Source of the DNA: Nitrospirillum pindoramense
GTDB taxonomy: Bacteria > Pseudomonadota > Alphaproteobacteria > Azospirillales > Azospirillaceae
Length of the DNA stretch: 64,000 nt
Reading direction: 5' to 3'
NCBI RefSeq assembly: GCF_007827955.1
Contig: NZ_VITR01000006.1
Location: 248,001-312,000 of the forward strand
The position numbers were made by a program, and so were the translations under genes. Numbering within the stretch: position 1 is the stretch's first letter; the number at the start of each line of letters is the position of its first letter. This document shows, piece by piece, positions 51,903 to 60,931 of the stretch. The notes beneath the pieces were generated by a model, which had not been told where the DNA came from, ran no database searches, and saw only the letters and a program-made list of their open reading frames with translations.

Positions 51903-53294
51903 ATGATGCCGCCCCCAAGAACCGCCCTTGCAGATAGCGCCGCCCCCATGACCGCACCCTCCGCCCCGCCCAGCGCCACGGGCCCGGCCACCGCCGGCTG
52001 GACCCAATGGCTGGACCGCCGCGTGCTGACGGTGCTGTTCCTGGGATTCGCCAGCGGCCTGCCCTATTTCCTGTTGTTCTCCACCCTGTCGGCCTGGCTG
52101 ACGGAGGTGCATGTCAGCCGCACGGCCATTGGCCTGTTCGCCATGGTGCGCAGTCCCTTCACCTTCAAACCGCTGTGGGCGCCCCTGATCGACCGGCTGC
52201 CCCTGCCGGTGTTGACGCGCGCGCTGGGGCAGCGGCGGGGTTGGGCCCTGGCCACGCAGGCGGCCCTGATGCTGGCCCTGCTGGCCATGGCATCCAGCGA
52301 TCCTGCCGCCAACCTCTACTGGCTGGCGGTGGCCACGGTCGCCACCTCCTTCGCCTCGGCCAGCCAGGATATCGTGCTGGACGCGTTGCGCATTGAACTG
52401 CTGCCGGAAACCTTACAGGCCCCCGGGGCCAGCGCCTATCTGGTGGGGTATCGCCTGGGCATGATCGTGGCGGGGGCCGGGGCCCTCTACCTCTCCACCC
52501 TGATGCCCTGGTCCACCGTCTATACCGTCATGGCGGCGCTGGTCGCCATCGGCATGGTGGCCGTGGTGCTGGCGCCGGAGCCGGCGCGCCCGCCGCCGCC
52601 GCCGCACCAGCGCTTCGACGTCTGGGTGCAGGAGGCGGTGGTGGCGCCCTTCACCCACTTCGCCACCCGACGCGGCTGGCTGGCCATCCTGGTGTTCGTC
52701 GCCATCTACAAGCTGGGCGACGTCTATGTGAACGTGATGGCCACCAATTTCTATTTGAGCGAAGGCTACACCAAGGTGGAGATCGCGGCCGTCACCAAGA
52801 TGCTGAGCATGGCCTGCGCCATCGCCGGCGCCGTCATCGGCGGCGCCCTGGCCGCGCGCATCGGTCAAGTGCGGGGATTGTTCCTGTGCGGCACCTGCAT
52901 GATCATCACCAACCTGATGTACGCCGTGCTGGCGACCCAGCCGCACAGCGTGGTCCTGCTGGGCTTGGTGGTGGGGCTGGAGTTCTTCGCCGGGGGTATG
53001 AGTGCCGCGGCCTTCACCGCCTTCCTCTCCCGCCTGTGCGACGCGGGCTTCACCGCCACGCAATACGCCCTTCTATCCAGCCTAGCCACCCTGCCGCTGG
53101 ACATCCTGTCGGGCGGCACCGGCTGGCTGGCGGATCATCTCAATTCCTGGCCGTTATATTTCACCGTCAGCGCCAGCCTGGGCGTTCCCGGCCTGCTGCT
53201 GCTGGCCTGGCTGGCACGCACGGCCGACATCCACCATCGCCCCGACGACATCGGGGCGGCGGATCAGGACGGGTCGCGCCCCGTGCCCGCGTGA
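51903..53294 (+). CDS. AmpG-like MFS permease
   Basis: 463 aa with twelve membrane helices. The N-terminal half reads FLGFASGLPYFLLFSTLSAWLTE and FAMVRSPFTFKPLWAPLIDRL, characteristic of AmpG/PAT-type permeases, then ATSFASASQDIVLDALRIELLP. Late helices include YKLGDVYVNVMATNFYLSE and TGWLADHLNSWPLYF. AmpG imports GlcNAc-anhydroMurNAc peptides from wall turnover. Some alphaproteobacterial members transport other substrates, so the cargo is inferred. Start choice among ATGs at 51903, 51906 and 51948 is uncertain. The 3' end overlaps the AsmA-like gene by 31 bp. Confidence 0.88.
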   Translation: MMPPPRTALADSAAPMTAPSAPPSATGPATAGWTQWLDRRVLTVLFLGFASGLPYFLLFSTLSAWLTEVHVSRTAIGLFAMVRSPFTFKPLWAPLIDRLPLPVLTRALGQRRGWALATQAALMLALLAMASSDPAANLYWLAVATVATSFASASQDIVLDALRIELLPETLQAPGASAYLVGYRLGMIVAGAGALYLSTLMPWSTVYTVMAALVAIGMVAVVLAPEPARPPPPPHQRFDVWVQEAVVAPFTHFATRRGWLAILVFVAIYKLGDVYVNVMATNFYLSEGYTKVEIAAVTKMLSMACAIAGAVIGGALAARIGQVRGLFLCGTCMIITNLMYAVLATQPHSVVLLGLVVGLEFFAGGMSAAAFTAFLSRLCDAGFTATQYALLSSLATLPLDILSGGTGWLADHLNSWPLYFTVSASLGVPGLLLLAWLARTADIHHRPDDIGAADQDGSRPVPA

Positions 53295-53836
53295 TCGGAC
53301 CGGACGGGCGCCGCCTCCAGCGTCACCGCCCCCAGGTCGATGCCCGTCTCCCCGCCCTTGGTCGACAGCCTGACGCTGCCACCCACCAGGCTGACGGTGT
53401 TGGCCACGCCGGCGGCACCCAGGTTGCGATCCACCCCCGCCAGCAGGCCGCGCAGATTGATGGGCCGGTCGGCATAGATGACCGGGTCCAGCACCTGGGT
53501 ACGCAGCACCAGGCGGCCGCTGGTCAGCGAGGCCAGCGGGTCCACCTCCACCACCGCGCGGGCGGCGGTGATGGAGGGGCGGTCCGGCGTCACGGGATTG
53601 GCCAGGCTAAGGTCATGCAGCACCAGGCGGGCGATGAAGCCGTGCTGCACCTCGGGACTGGCCCGTATCACCACGCCACTGGCGGGATCGTCGCTCAGGC
53701 GCGCCATGACGGTCTGCGCCCAGCCGGGCAGGTCCACCGCGTACGGAAAGACCACCACCAGCACGATCGCCATCAGGATGAGGAACGTCACCAGGCGGAA
53801 CAGCAGGCGGAAAGGGGCCGTGATCAGGGACAGCAT
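53264..53836 (-). CDS. AsmA-like membrane-anchored protein, 190 aa
   Basis: One N-terminal membrane helix (LVTFLILMAIVLVVVFPYAV) precedes a small periplasmic domain: ASGVVIRASPEVQHGFIARLVLHDLSLANP, then ARAVVEVDPLASLTSGRLVLRTQVLDPVIYADRPINLRGLL. These are strands of the AsmA type (DUF748-like), normally in 500-1000 aa proteins that carry lipids between membranes. Here only the N-terminal fragment is present. It may be a short independent relative or a truncation, but the frame is closed cleanly. It overlaps the permease stop by 31 bp. Confidence 0.75.
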   Translation of the reverse strand: MLSLITAPFRLLFRLVTFLILMAIVLVVVFPYAVDLPGWAQTVMARLSDDPASGVVIRASPEVQHGFIARLVLHDLSLANPVTPDRPSITAARAVVEVDPLASLTSGRLVLRTQVLDPVIYADRPINLRGLLAGVDRNLGAAGVANTVSLVGGSVRLSTKGGETGIDLGAVTLEAAPVRSDHAGTGRDPS

Positions 53837-54091
53837 GCGGGTTTGACGGCGTCCGGGCGGATAGGATGCGGCGGTGACTGTATCGGTGGTATCATAGCCC
53901 CGCCACCTGTTCTTGGCCGTGCCGATCTCCCCGCGCGGCTGAGATTGGCGCCTGATAAGGGCCGCGATGGTTCACGCATCGGACCCATGCCGAAAAATGC
54001 GCCATGGCCTTGGTCAGGCCCTTGACAGGCCCCCGTCAGGTGTCCTACATGACGGCCCTCACCAACGCCGGCCCGTCCGGCGGCGGTTTAT

Positions 54092-54166
54092 GGCAGCGTA
54101 GCTCAGTGGTAGAGCAGGGGAATCATAATCCCTTGGTCGGGGGTTCAAATCCCTCCGCTGCTACCA
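54092..54166 (+). tRNA. tRNA-Met (elongator, anticodon CAT)
   Basis: 75-nt cloverleaf: acceptor GGCAGCG/CGCTGCT (G1-U72 wobble) with ACCA, D-arm GCTC-AGTGGTA-GAGC, anticodon stem GGGGA/TCCCT with loop ATCATAA (CAT), T-arm GGGGG-TTCAAAT-CCCTC. The AATCATAATCC core with GTCGGGGG matches alphaproteobacterial elongator tRNA-Met rather than initiator or tRNA-Ile2. Confidence 0.93.
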
Positions 54167-54203
54167 ATCCGGCGGTGTCTAACCCGCACCGGCCGCTTAC
54201 ACG

Positions 54204-54238
54204 AACCCCCGGGAAGACCTGCACGGCTCCCGGGGGTT
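54204..54238 (+). terminator. Rho-independent terminator after tRNA-Met
   Basis: Perfect 11-bp arms AACCCCCGGGA and TCCCGGGGGTT, then TTGTTGTTT. It starts 37 nt past the tRNA. Confidence 0.88.
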
Positions 54239-54265
54239 TGTTGTTTCAGGACGCCCGTATAGCGC

Positions 54266-54787
54266 TTACTGGCCCACTGTGTTGCCGACGGACGCCGGCT
54301 CTGGCGCCTCTCCGTTCATCACCCGCACGAACAGCAATTCGTCGCCCGCGCTGCTGGCCAGGGTCAGGGTGTCCACGTTGCGGCCGGGGTCGACCTCCCG
54401 GGTCAGGGTGGTGGCGCTGGCCAGGACGGCCAGATAGTCCTGCTCCAGCTTGGCGCGTTCCGGGGACAGGCAGGCCATGCGGGTGGTGGCGGCCGGCATC
54501 ACCTGCAGATAGCCGCTGGCCAGCGTGTAGCCGCCACGGTAGCGGTTGCAGCCGGCGCTGCCCGACAGGATGTTGGCGGCGCCGTCACGGCTGAATCGGA
54601 TGCTGATGGGGCCGCCATTGCCGCCCGGCATCAGGGGATAGGCAGCGCCGTTGTTCTGCTCCCAATGCTGTAGTTCCCAGCCGGTGCCCGCCAAGTCCTC
54701 CGCCGAGACGTTGGACATGGGCTTGGGCATGGAACAGCCGGCCAAGGCCCAGGTTGCCAGACAGGCGATCACAACGGCACGCCGCAT
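54266..54787 (-). CDS. META-domain lipoprotein (HslJ-like)
   Basis: 173 aa. Lipobox LAGC at residues 15-18 anchors it to a membrane. The META/DUF306 domain: GTGWELQHWEQNNGA, ISIRFSRDGAANILSGSAGCNRYRGGYTL and TRMACLSPERAKLEQDYLAVLASA. HslJ relatives are stress-induced and contribute to resistance against some compounds; the activity is unknown. It is alone on its strand, 36 nt from the tRNA-Met terminator. Confidence 0.9.
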   Translation of the reverse strand: MRRAVVIACLATWALAGCSMPKPMSNVSAEDLAGTGWELQHWEQNNGAAYPLMPGGNGGPISIRFSRDGAANILSGSAGCNRYRGGYTLASGYLQVMPAATTRMACLSPERAKLEQDYLAVLASATTLTREVDPGRNVDTLTLASSAGDELLFVRVMNGEAPEPASVGNTVGQ

Positions 54788-54903
54788 CCCTCATCCCTCC
54801 AAAATTTCCGGCAAGCCCTTGTTCCGCATGCCGAATGTGGTGTGATCACTATGCGCGCGCCGGGTCATCCCTGGCGATACCTCCTTATGATTGAACCGAC
54901 CGG

Positions 54904-55950
54904 CTAGGGCCCCTTGCCCTCTGGCCTAAGCGGGGCCGGGCCAGGCGGGGGCGTGGAACCGTCCTTTTGCCAGAACCAGGCGAACGCGCGGGCATATTCC
55001 GCCCCGGTTTCCGACGCGGCGCCGGGCGTGACCGCCAGGCTGTGGTCGGCGCCCGCGATGCGACGCAAGGTGACGTCCCGCCCGTCGGCCAGCAGGGTGG
55101 CGGCCGTCAGTTCCAGGGACAGCAGCGGCGTCGCCTGATCCTCCGTCCCGCCCGCCAGGTAGACCCGCGCCTTGGCGTGGCGCAGTTCCTCCGTCGCCGA
55201 CACCCGTAGGAACGAACTCCACCGCCGATAGGGATGGCCCCAGACGAAGGCGGTGGCGTTGTCAGGGTCGGCATTGATGGCCCGCACCTGGTCGGCCAGA
55301 CCATCCAGCCCATCGCGGCCGATATGGGCCCAGCCGCCGCCCAGATAGGCGAAGGCGACGATGTCGAACAGGGGGGTGGGGCCGCCGGCGCCGAAGGCCG
55401 CGACGTCGGTAATGGTGGCGTCGTGCCCCGCCAGCAGGGCGGCCATCACCGCCCCTTCGGAATGACCGAAGGCCAGGGTGCGGGCGGGATCGACCCCGGG
55501 CTGCCGTCGCGCGTCCGCCAGCGCCGCCTGCAACGCGACCAGCCACCGTTCGGCCGTGAAGTCCCGGTTGAACTCGGCGGCGCACCCTTCGGCGCCCGAT
55601 GTCTTGGCCCCTGGTGGCAGGCCGGCGTGCGGCTTTTCCACCGCCAGGACGGTGAAGCGGCCATCCTTCAAGGCGGCGCCCAGGGCGAAGAAGCTGGTGC
55701 TCTTGCGCCCGTCCGCAGCCCCCTCCCGGTCATGGAACAGCGCGGCGCAGCCGGACCCCTGAATGATCACCGCCAGGGGACGGGGCGCCCCGTGGGGCAC
55801 GGACAGGTAATAGGTGATGTCGCGGCCCAGCGGATCGATGACATGATGTTCCAGCAGCGGCCATCCCGGCACCGGCACACCGGCCGCCTGCGCCGATGCC
55901 GTCAGCGCCCACCCCCAAAAGCCCAGCGCCATCAGCCCTATCCGCATCAT
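54904..55950 (-). CDS. Exported alpha/beta hydrolase-fold protein
   Basis: 348 aa. A signal peptide ends near TASAQAA. The fold shows PLAVIIQGSGCAALF, ERWLVALQAALADARRQPG, the nucleophile elbow AFGHSEGAVMAALLAG (Ser in GHSEG), then a late RIAGADHSL with His. The Asp is probably in AGGTEDQAT. Such exported esterases cleave small esters or peptides. Two Met codons at the start (55950 and 55947) are equally possible. No neighbour identifies the substrate. Confidence 0.85.
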   Translation of the reverse strand: MMRIGLMALGFWGWALTASAQAAGVPVPGWPLLEHHVIDPLGRDITYYLSVPHGAPRPLAVIIQGSGCAALFHDREGAADGRKSTSFFALGAALKDGRFTVLAVEKPHAGLPPGAKTSGAEGCAAEFNRDFTAERWLVALQAALADARRQPGVDPARTLAFGHSEGAVMAALLAGHDATITDVAAFGAGGPTPLFDIVAFAYLGGGWAHIGRDGLDGLADQVRAINADPDNATAFVWGHPYRRWSSFLRVSATEELRHAKARVYLAGGTEDQATPLLSLELTAATLLADGRDVTLRRIAGADHSLAVTPGAASETGAEYARAFAWFWQKDGSTPPPGPAPLRPEGKGP

Positions 55951-55996
55951 CCATTCCCCGGCGGCGTTTCACCGGAGAGTGTAGGCGTGCGGATTG

Positions 55997-56872
55997 CTAC
56001 AATCCAGGCGCGATTGGTGACGGGCTGGTAACGGCGGCATGCGCCAGCCTGCTGATGCCGCCCAGGCCCAGGCCATCGGTGCGGCCGGCGAAGTACCGGG
56101 GGTTCAACTCCGCCGCCCCGACATCCGTGACCGTGCCAAAGCCGACGGCGCTCAAATCCGCCGCCAGGGTTTCTGGGATGAAGAAGCTGCGCCACGCCTC
56201 CCCCTCCGCCGCCGCGCGGTCCGCCATGGCTTGGAAAGCGGCGCGCTGTTTCTCACTCAGGGTGTCCGGCGGCAGGCTGTAGTCGAAAACGATACCGCTG
56301 CCGACAGGCAGGGCGGCGATGGCGCGTAGCGTATCCAGGATGGCGTCGCGCGTGAGATAGATGGCCACCCCCAACCACGCGACAAAAGCCGGCCGATTCC
56401 GGTCAAAGCCGGCGCGGGCCAGCCCCTCCGCCAAGGTGTCGCGCTCGAAATCCACGCCGGCATAGGCGACGCTGGATGGTGGCAGGATGCCCGCCGCCGC
56501 CAGCATGTCCCGCTTCCACGCCTGCGTCGCCGGGTGATCCACCTCGAACACCCGCAGATCGGGATAGGGATTGCGGTAGGCGAAGGTGTCGAGGCCGGCG
56601 CCCAGCACCACGTACTGCCGCGCGCCATCGGCGACGGCGGTGGCCAGCGTATCCTCGGCGAACCGGCTGCGGGCCACGACGGAGGCGCGCAGGAAGCGCA
56701 CGGTGGGCGTGTGCAGCCGCGCCTCATCCGAGCGGATGCGGGCCTCGGCACCCGGCCCCAGGATGGGTAGGGCGACCGGATCGGCGAAAACCACCGGCCC
56801 GTCCATGATCTGGTGCGCCGCCCGCAAACCGGCGACGGCAAGGGCGGTGCGGCTGGGGCGTCCGGGATGCAT
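55997..56872 (-). CDS. SAM-dependent methyltransferase, leucine carboxyl methyltransferase family
   Basis: 291 aa. The PPM1/TcmP-type fold is shown by SRTALAVAGLRAAHQIMDGP, ARSRFAEDTLATAVADGARQYVVLGAGLDTFAYR (motif I), VFEVDHPATQAWKRDML and FVAWLGVAIYLTRDAILDTLRAI. These proteins methylate carboxylates of small molecules or polyketides. The gene follows mnmA by 38 bp on the same strand, so it may be co-transcribed. Its substrate is not identified. Confidence 0.9.
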   Translation of the reverse strand: MHPGRPSRTALAVAGLRAAHQIMDGPVVFADPVALPILGPGAEARIRSDEARLHTPTVRFLRASVVARSRFAEDTLATAVADGARQYVVLGAGLDTFAYRNPYPDLRVFEVDHPATQAWKRDMLAAAGILPPSSVAYAGVDFERDTLAEGLARAGFDRNRPAFVAWLGVAIYLTRDAILDTLRAIAALPVGSGIVFDYSLPPDTLSEKQRAAFQAMADRAAAEGEAWRSFFIPETLAADLSAVGFGTVTDVGAAELNPRYFAGRTDGLGLGGISRLAHAAVTSPSPIAPGL

Positions 56873-56910
56873 GGGGCTTCCGCTTCGAAACCTGGGAAGC
56901 CCACCTTATG

Positions 56911-58074
56911 CTAGGCGGCGCCCACGATCCAGCCGCCACCCAGGACGCGGTCGCCCCGGTAGAAGACGGCGGCCTGGCCAGGGGCGACGCCGAACTGGGG
57001 CTGGTCAAGCTCCACGATAGCGCCCCCTTGAGCCCCCCCCCCGGGGGCGGTCGCCTCGCCCTCCAGGAACAGACGGGCCGACAGGGCCGGCTGGGCGGAG
57101 CGCAACTTGACCGTCACGGGCAGGCCATCGGCCGGGGCGGCGTCGCCCAGCCAGTTGACCTCGCGCACCATAACCCGGGTGCGGGCGAGCGCGGCGCGCG
57201 GGCCCACCACCACCTGGGCGCTGGCGGCATCCACACGCACGACGTACAGCGGGTCGGTGTCGCCGCCGGGTTCCGCCGCCAGGGTGGCATTGCCGCCCAA
57301 GCCCAAGCCCTTGCGCTGGCCGACGGTGTAGTTGATGACGCCGTCATGCCGGCCCAAAACGCGGCCATCGACATGGACGATGTCGCCCGGCGTCACGGCG
57401 CCGGGACGCAGGCGGTTCACCACCGCGGCGTAGGAGCCGTTGGGGACGAAGCAGATGTCCTGGCTGTCGGGCTTGTCGGCCACCGGCAGGTTGTAGCGGT
57501 CGGCCAGGGCCCGGGTTTCCGTCTTGGGCATGCCGCCCAGGGGGAAGCGCAGGAAATCCAATTGCGCCTGGGTGGTGGCGAACAGGAAATAGCTCTGGTC
57601 CTTGGCCGGATCGGCGGCGCGATGCAGTTCCGCCCCGTTGGCGCCCTGCACCCGGCGCACATAATGGCCGGTGGCCAAGGCCTCCGCCCCCAGGTCGCGG
57701 GCCTGGTCCAGCAGGTCGCGGAACTTGACCCGCTGGTTGCAGCGCACGCAGGGGATGGGCGTTTCACCGCGCAGGTAGCTGTCGGCGAAGTCCTGCATCA
57801 CCGCGTCGGAAAAGCGGGACTCGTAGTCCAGGACGTAATGGGGGATGCCGATGGTCTCAGCCACGCGGGAGGCGTCGTAGATGTCCTGGCCGGCGCAGCA
57901 GGCACCCTTGCGCCCCACGGCCATGCCGTGGTCGTACAATTGCAGGGTGACGCCCACCACGTCGTAACCCTCCTCCTTCAGGAGAGCCGCGGTGACCGAG
58001 CTGTCCACCCCGCCGGACATGGCGACCACCACGCGGGTGTCGGCCGGCGCCTTATCGAAGCCTAGGGAATTCAT
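56911..58074 (-). CDS. mnmA: tRNA-uridine 2-sulfurtransferase
   Basis: 387 aa. Installs the 2-thio group at U34 of tRNA-Glu, -Gln and -Lys. It has the PP-loop [13 protein letters not shown], the nucleophile region [16 protein letters not shown], the persulfide-bearing Cys in SQDICFVP, and GKDQSYFLF-like [11 protein letters not shown]-terminal beta domain follows ([27 protein letters not shown]). ATG 58074 gives the family's usual N-terminus; the frame extends 18 codons upstream. It needs sulfur from a cysteine desulfurase; one lies at 62.6 kb. It follows fdx by 113 bp on the same strand. Confidence 0.96.
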   Translation of the reverse strand: MNSLGFDKAPADTRVVVAMSGGVDSSVTAALLKEEGYDVVGVTLQLYDHGMAVGRKGACCAGQDIYDASRVAETIGIPHYVLDYESRFSDAVMQDFADSYLRGETPIPCVRCNQRVKFRDLLDQARDLGAEALATGHYVRRVQGANGAELHRAADPAKDQSYFLFATTQAQLDFLRFPLGGMPKTETRALADRYNLPVADKPDSQDICFVPNGSYAAVVNRLRPGAVTPGDIVHVDGRVLGRHDGVINYTVGQRKGLGLGGNATLAAEPGGDTDPLYVVRVDAASAQVVVGPRAALARTRVMVREVNWLGDAAPADGLPVTVKLRSAQPALSARLFLEGEATAPGGGAQGGAIVELDQPQFGVAPGQAAVFYRGDRVLGGGWIVGAA

Positions 58075-58187
58075 GGGCCCGCATATGGGCCAAGACGCGC
58101 CAAAGCGCAAGCGCGGCCTGGCGGTCATTCCCGCAAGGCCGGCCTGTGCGTTTGGCGATCAGGGTTGAAAGCGGCGCTGGCGCCGGC

Positions 58188-58502
58188 TTACTTGGCGCCC
58201 GGCAGCATGACGACGAGGCCGTCCAGCTCTTCAGAGATACGGATCTGGCAGCCCAGGCGCGAGGTCTTGGTCAGGCCGAACGCCAGGTCCAGCATGTCCT
58301 CCTCATCCTCCTTGGCGTCGGGCAGCAGGTCATACCATTCCGGCGCCACGACGACATGGCAGGTGGAGCAGGCCAGCGAGCCCTCGCAGGCGCCTTCCAG
58401 ATCGATGTTGTGCCGACGCGCGACCTCCAGGATCGACAGGCCCAGCGGCGCGTCCACCTCGCGGCGGGTTCCATCGGTCTCAACGAACGTCATCTTGGGC
58501 AT
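58188..58502 (-). CDS. fdx: ISC-type [2Fe-2S] ferredoxin
   Basis: 104 aa, adrenodoxin type. Ligand cysteines [10 protein letters not shown] (C-x5-C-x2-C) and the distal Cys in SRLGCQI. The acidic helix [16 protein letters not shown], which contacts redox partners, is intact. It supplies electrons for Fe-S cluster assembly with IscS/IscU. In typical ISC operons it follows hscB-hscA; here hscB lies 3.4 kb away with a hydrolase and yoaK between, and hscA is absent. It is followed by mnmA. Confidence 0.95.
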   Translation of the reverse strand: MPKMTFVETDGTRREVDAPLGLSILEVARRHNIDLEGACEGSLACSTCHVVVAPEWYDLLPDAKEDEEDMLDLAFGLTKTSRLGCQIRISEELDGLVVMLPGAK

Positions 58503-58890
58503 GGCACTGCATCGCTCTAACTAGGGGTTGGCCAACAAATCTGGATGTCACCGGCGGGCGCTGCGGACGCCCGCCGGATCAGCCTGCTTTGGTAGAGGGC
58601 GGCGGAGCGCTTGTAAAGATGGCGTCGCGCATGCCGGCCGCCAAAGAGCCGCCCCCGCGACCAGACAGGCTATGGAGTGCGCCCATGCCATCGCATCCGC
58701 AGCCGGCGGATCAGGAAGCCCTATCGCAGTAGCGACGTCGTCCGGCCACCGAATTGCGGATGCCCCTCTCACCGACGGCTGCCCCTGAAACCGGTTCCCA
58801 GTCCGCCCTTCCACCTGGATCCATAATGGCTTAGCTTGGGTGCCCAACGGTTCGGGCGCCGGGCGTCGAACCATCCTGGATGGGGATCGC
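58503..58890. other. Intergenic region, fdx / S15 hydrolase
   Basis: 388 bp between divergent genes. It contains a strong perfect hairpin at 58551-58577 (10-bp arms CCGGCGGGCG/CGCCCGCCGG, 7-nt loop), 48 nt before the fdx start. No hscA remnant or other gene could be recognised. Confidence 0.5.
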
Positions 58891-60909
58891 ATGGATCGGG
58901 GATTGGGTAAGGGCATGCGGCGCGCCGTGGCGGCGCTGGGCCTGACAGTGACGCTGACGGGGGCGATGACGGCGCCGGTGGCGCTGGCGCAGGCGGCGTC
59001 CCAGGGCGCGGCGCAACAAGGGCAGGACAAGCCCTACAGCGTGCCGGAACACTACACCAAATACGAATATCGCATTCCCATGCGCGACGGGGTGGAGCTG
59101 TTCACCGTCGTCTACGTGCCCAAGGACCAGTCCAGGACCTATCCCTTCCTGATGGTGCGCACGCCCTACGGCGCCGGCGCGCGGGTCGGTCATGGGGAGC
59201 TGTGGTACGGCAGCGAGGCCTACCCCAAGCAACTGGGCCCGTCGCCGGACTTCGACAAGTCCGGCTACATCTTCGTCTTCCAGGATGTGCGCGGCCGCTA
59301 TATGTCCGGCGCCAGTTGGGTGGAGATGCGCCCGCACATCGACGTGAAGAAGTCCAAGACCGATACGGACGACAGCAGCGACATGCACGACAGCGTGGAC
59401 TGGCTGCTGAAGAACGTGCCGGGCAACAACGGCAAGGTCGGCATCTGGGGCATCAGCTACCCGGGGTTCTTTACATCATCCAGCATCATCGACAGCCACC
59501 CGGCCATCAAGGCCGCCTCCCCCCAGGCGCCGGTGACCGACCTGTACATGGGGGATGACGCCTATCACGGCGGCGCCTACATGCTGGCCGCCAACTTCAG
59601 CTTCTACGCCGCCTTCAAGCCGCAGAAGAACCCTACGACGGAGCCGCGCGGGTGGGGAGATTACGATTTCGGCACCACCGACGGCTATGACTTCTACCTG
59701 AAAAAGGGCAGCCTGGCGCAGATCAGCGACCTGTTCAGCAAGGAGGACGGGATCAACTGGCGCGAGATGGTGGACCACCCCACCTATGACGACTATTGGA
59801 AGCCGCGCGCCATCGCCCCGCACCTGAAGAACATCAAGGCCGCCGTGCTGACCGTGGGCGGCTGGTTCGACGCGGAGGATTTGCACGGCCCCTTCACCAC
59901 CTACAACGCCATCGAGGCGCAGAACCCCGGCACGCCCAACAGCCTGGTGATCGGCCCCTGGGTGCATGGCGGCTGGGCCCGGTCCTACGGCCGCAAGCTG
60001 GGCGCGGTCGACTTCGCGTCCGACACCGGCGATTATTATCGCAAGAACATCCTTTTCCCCTTCTTCGAGCAGCACCTGAAGGGCGCGCCCGACGCCAAGC
60101 TGTCCAAGGCCACGGTGTTCGAAACCGGCACCAACGTCTGGCGCCAGTACGCCTCCTGGCCGCCGAAGCAGGCGCAGACGCGCACGCTGTACCTGCAGCC
60201 CGGCGGTGGACTGGCCTGGACGGCGCCGGCCCAGGCGAAGAACGGCACCAAGTTCGACGAATATGTCAGCGACCCGGCCCACCCGGTGCCCTATGTCGGC
60301 TATGTCACCACCGACGTGCCCAAGGAGTACATGGTGGCCGACCAACGCTTCGCCACCACGCGGCCGGATGTGCTGGTCTACCAGACCGCCCCGCTGGAGA
60401 ACGATGTGACCATCGTCGGTCCGGTGTCGCCCAAGCTGTTCGTCTCCACCTCGGGCACCGACAGCGACTGGGTGGTGAAGCTCATCGACGTCTATCCCCA
60501 GGAGCTGCCGCCCGGCCAGCCCAGCGGCGAGGGGCCGGGCGACCCCAAGGCGGACGTGCCGCCGCCCTCGGTGGAGATGGGCGGCTACCAGCAACTGGTG
60601 CGCGGCGACCCGCTGCGGGGCAAGTTCCGCAACAGCTTCGAGAAGCCGGAACCCATGGTGCCGGATCAGGTGACGCCCATCCGCTACGCCCTGGCCGACA
60701 TCAACCACACCTTCCGCCGCGGCCACCGCATCATGGTGCAGATCCAGAGCAGCTGGTTCCCCCTGACCGACCGCAACCCCCAGACCTTCGTCGACATCCC
60801 CAACGCCAAGCCGGAGGACTTCAAGGCCGCGCGGGAGCGGGTTTATCGCAGCCCCGACTATCCCTCGGCGCTGGAAGTGCGGGTGATGCCGGGGGTGGGG
60901 GCGCCCTGA
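58891..60909 (+). CDS. Exported CocE/NonD (S15) family alpha-amino-acid ester hydrolase-like enzyme
   Basis: 672 aa. A signal peptide (LTVTLTGAMTAPVALAQA) precedes the S15 alpha/beta hydrolase fold: FLMVRTPYGAG, FVFQDVRGRYMSGA, the nucleophile elbow WGISYPGF (Ser189), VGGWFDAEDLHGP with candidate Asp, and GPWVHGGW with His. A C-terminal jelly-roll domain follows (DWVVKLIDVYP, RRGHRIMVQIQSSWFP). This layout matches alpha-amino-acid ester hydrolases and glutaryl-7-ACA-type acylases, which act on amino acid esters or beta-lactam side chains. GGGGA precedes the ATG at 58891. Confidence 0.93.
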   Translation: MDRGLGKGMRRAVAALGLTVTLTGAMTAPVALAQAASQGAAQQGQDKPYSVPEHYTKYEYRIPMRDGVELFTVVYVPKDQSRTYPFLMVRTPYGAGARVGHGELWYGSEAYPKQLGPSPDFDKSGYIFVFQDVRGRYMSGASWVEMRPHIDVKKSKTDTDDSSDMHDSVDWLLKNVPGNNGKVGIWGISYPGFFTSSSIIDSHPAIKAASPQAPVTDLYMGDDAYHGGAYMLAANFSFYAAFKPQKNPTTEPRGWGDYDFGTTDGYDFYLKKGSLAQISDLFSKEDGINWREMVDHPTYDDYWKPRAIAPHLKNIKAAVLTVGGWFDAEDLHGPFTTYNAIEAQNPGTPNSLVIGPWVHGGWARSYGRKLGAVDFASDTGDYYRKNILFPFFEQHLKGAPDAKLSKATVFETGTNVWRQYASWPPKQAQTRTLYLQPGGGLAWTAPAQAKNGTKFDEYVSDPAHPVPYVGYVTTDVPKEYMVADQRFATTRPDVLVYQTAPLENDVTIVGPVSPKLFVSTSGTDSDWVVKLIDVYPQELPPGQPSGEGPGDPKADVPPPSVEMGGYQQLVRGDPLRGKFRNSFEKPEPMVPDQVTPIRYALADINHTFRRGHRIMVQIQSSWFPLTDRNPQTFVDIPNAKPEDFKAARERVYRSPDYPSALEVRVMPGVGAP

Positions 60910-60931
60910 CCCCCACTCAACCCGACACCCC

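Noticed and set aside
58503-58890. A remnant of hscA between the S15 hydrolase and fdx
   Set aside because: Both strands were read; no DnaK-type motif could be found in any frame, only a hairpin.
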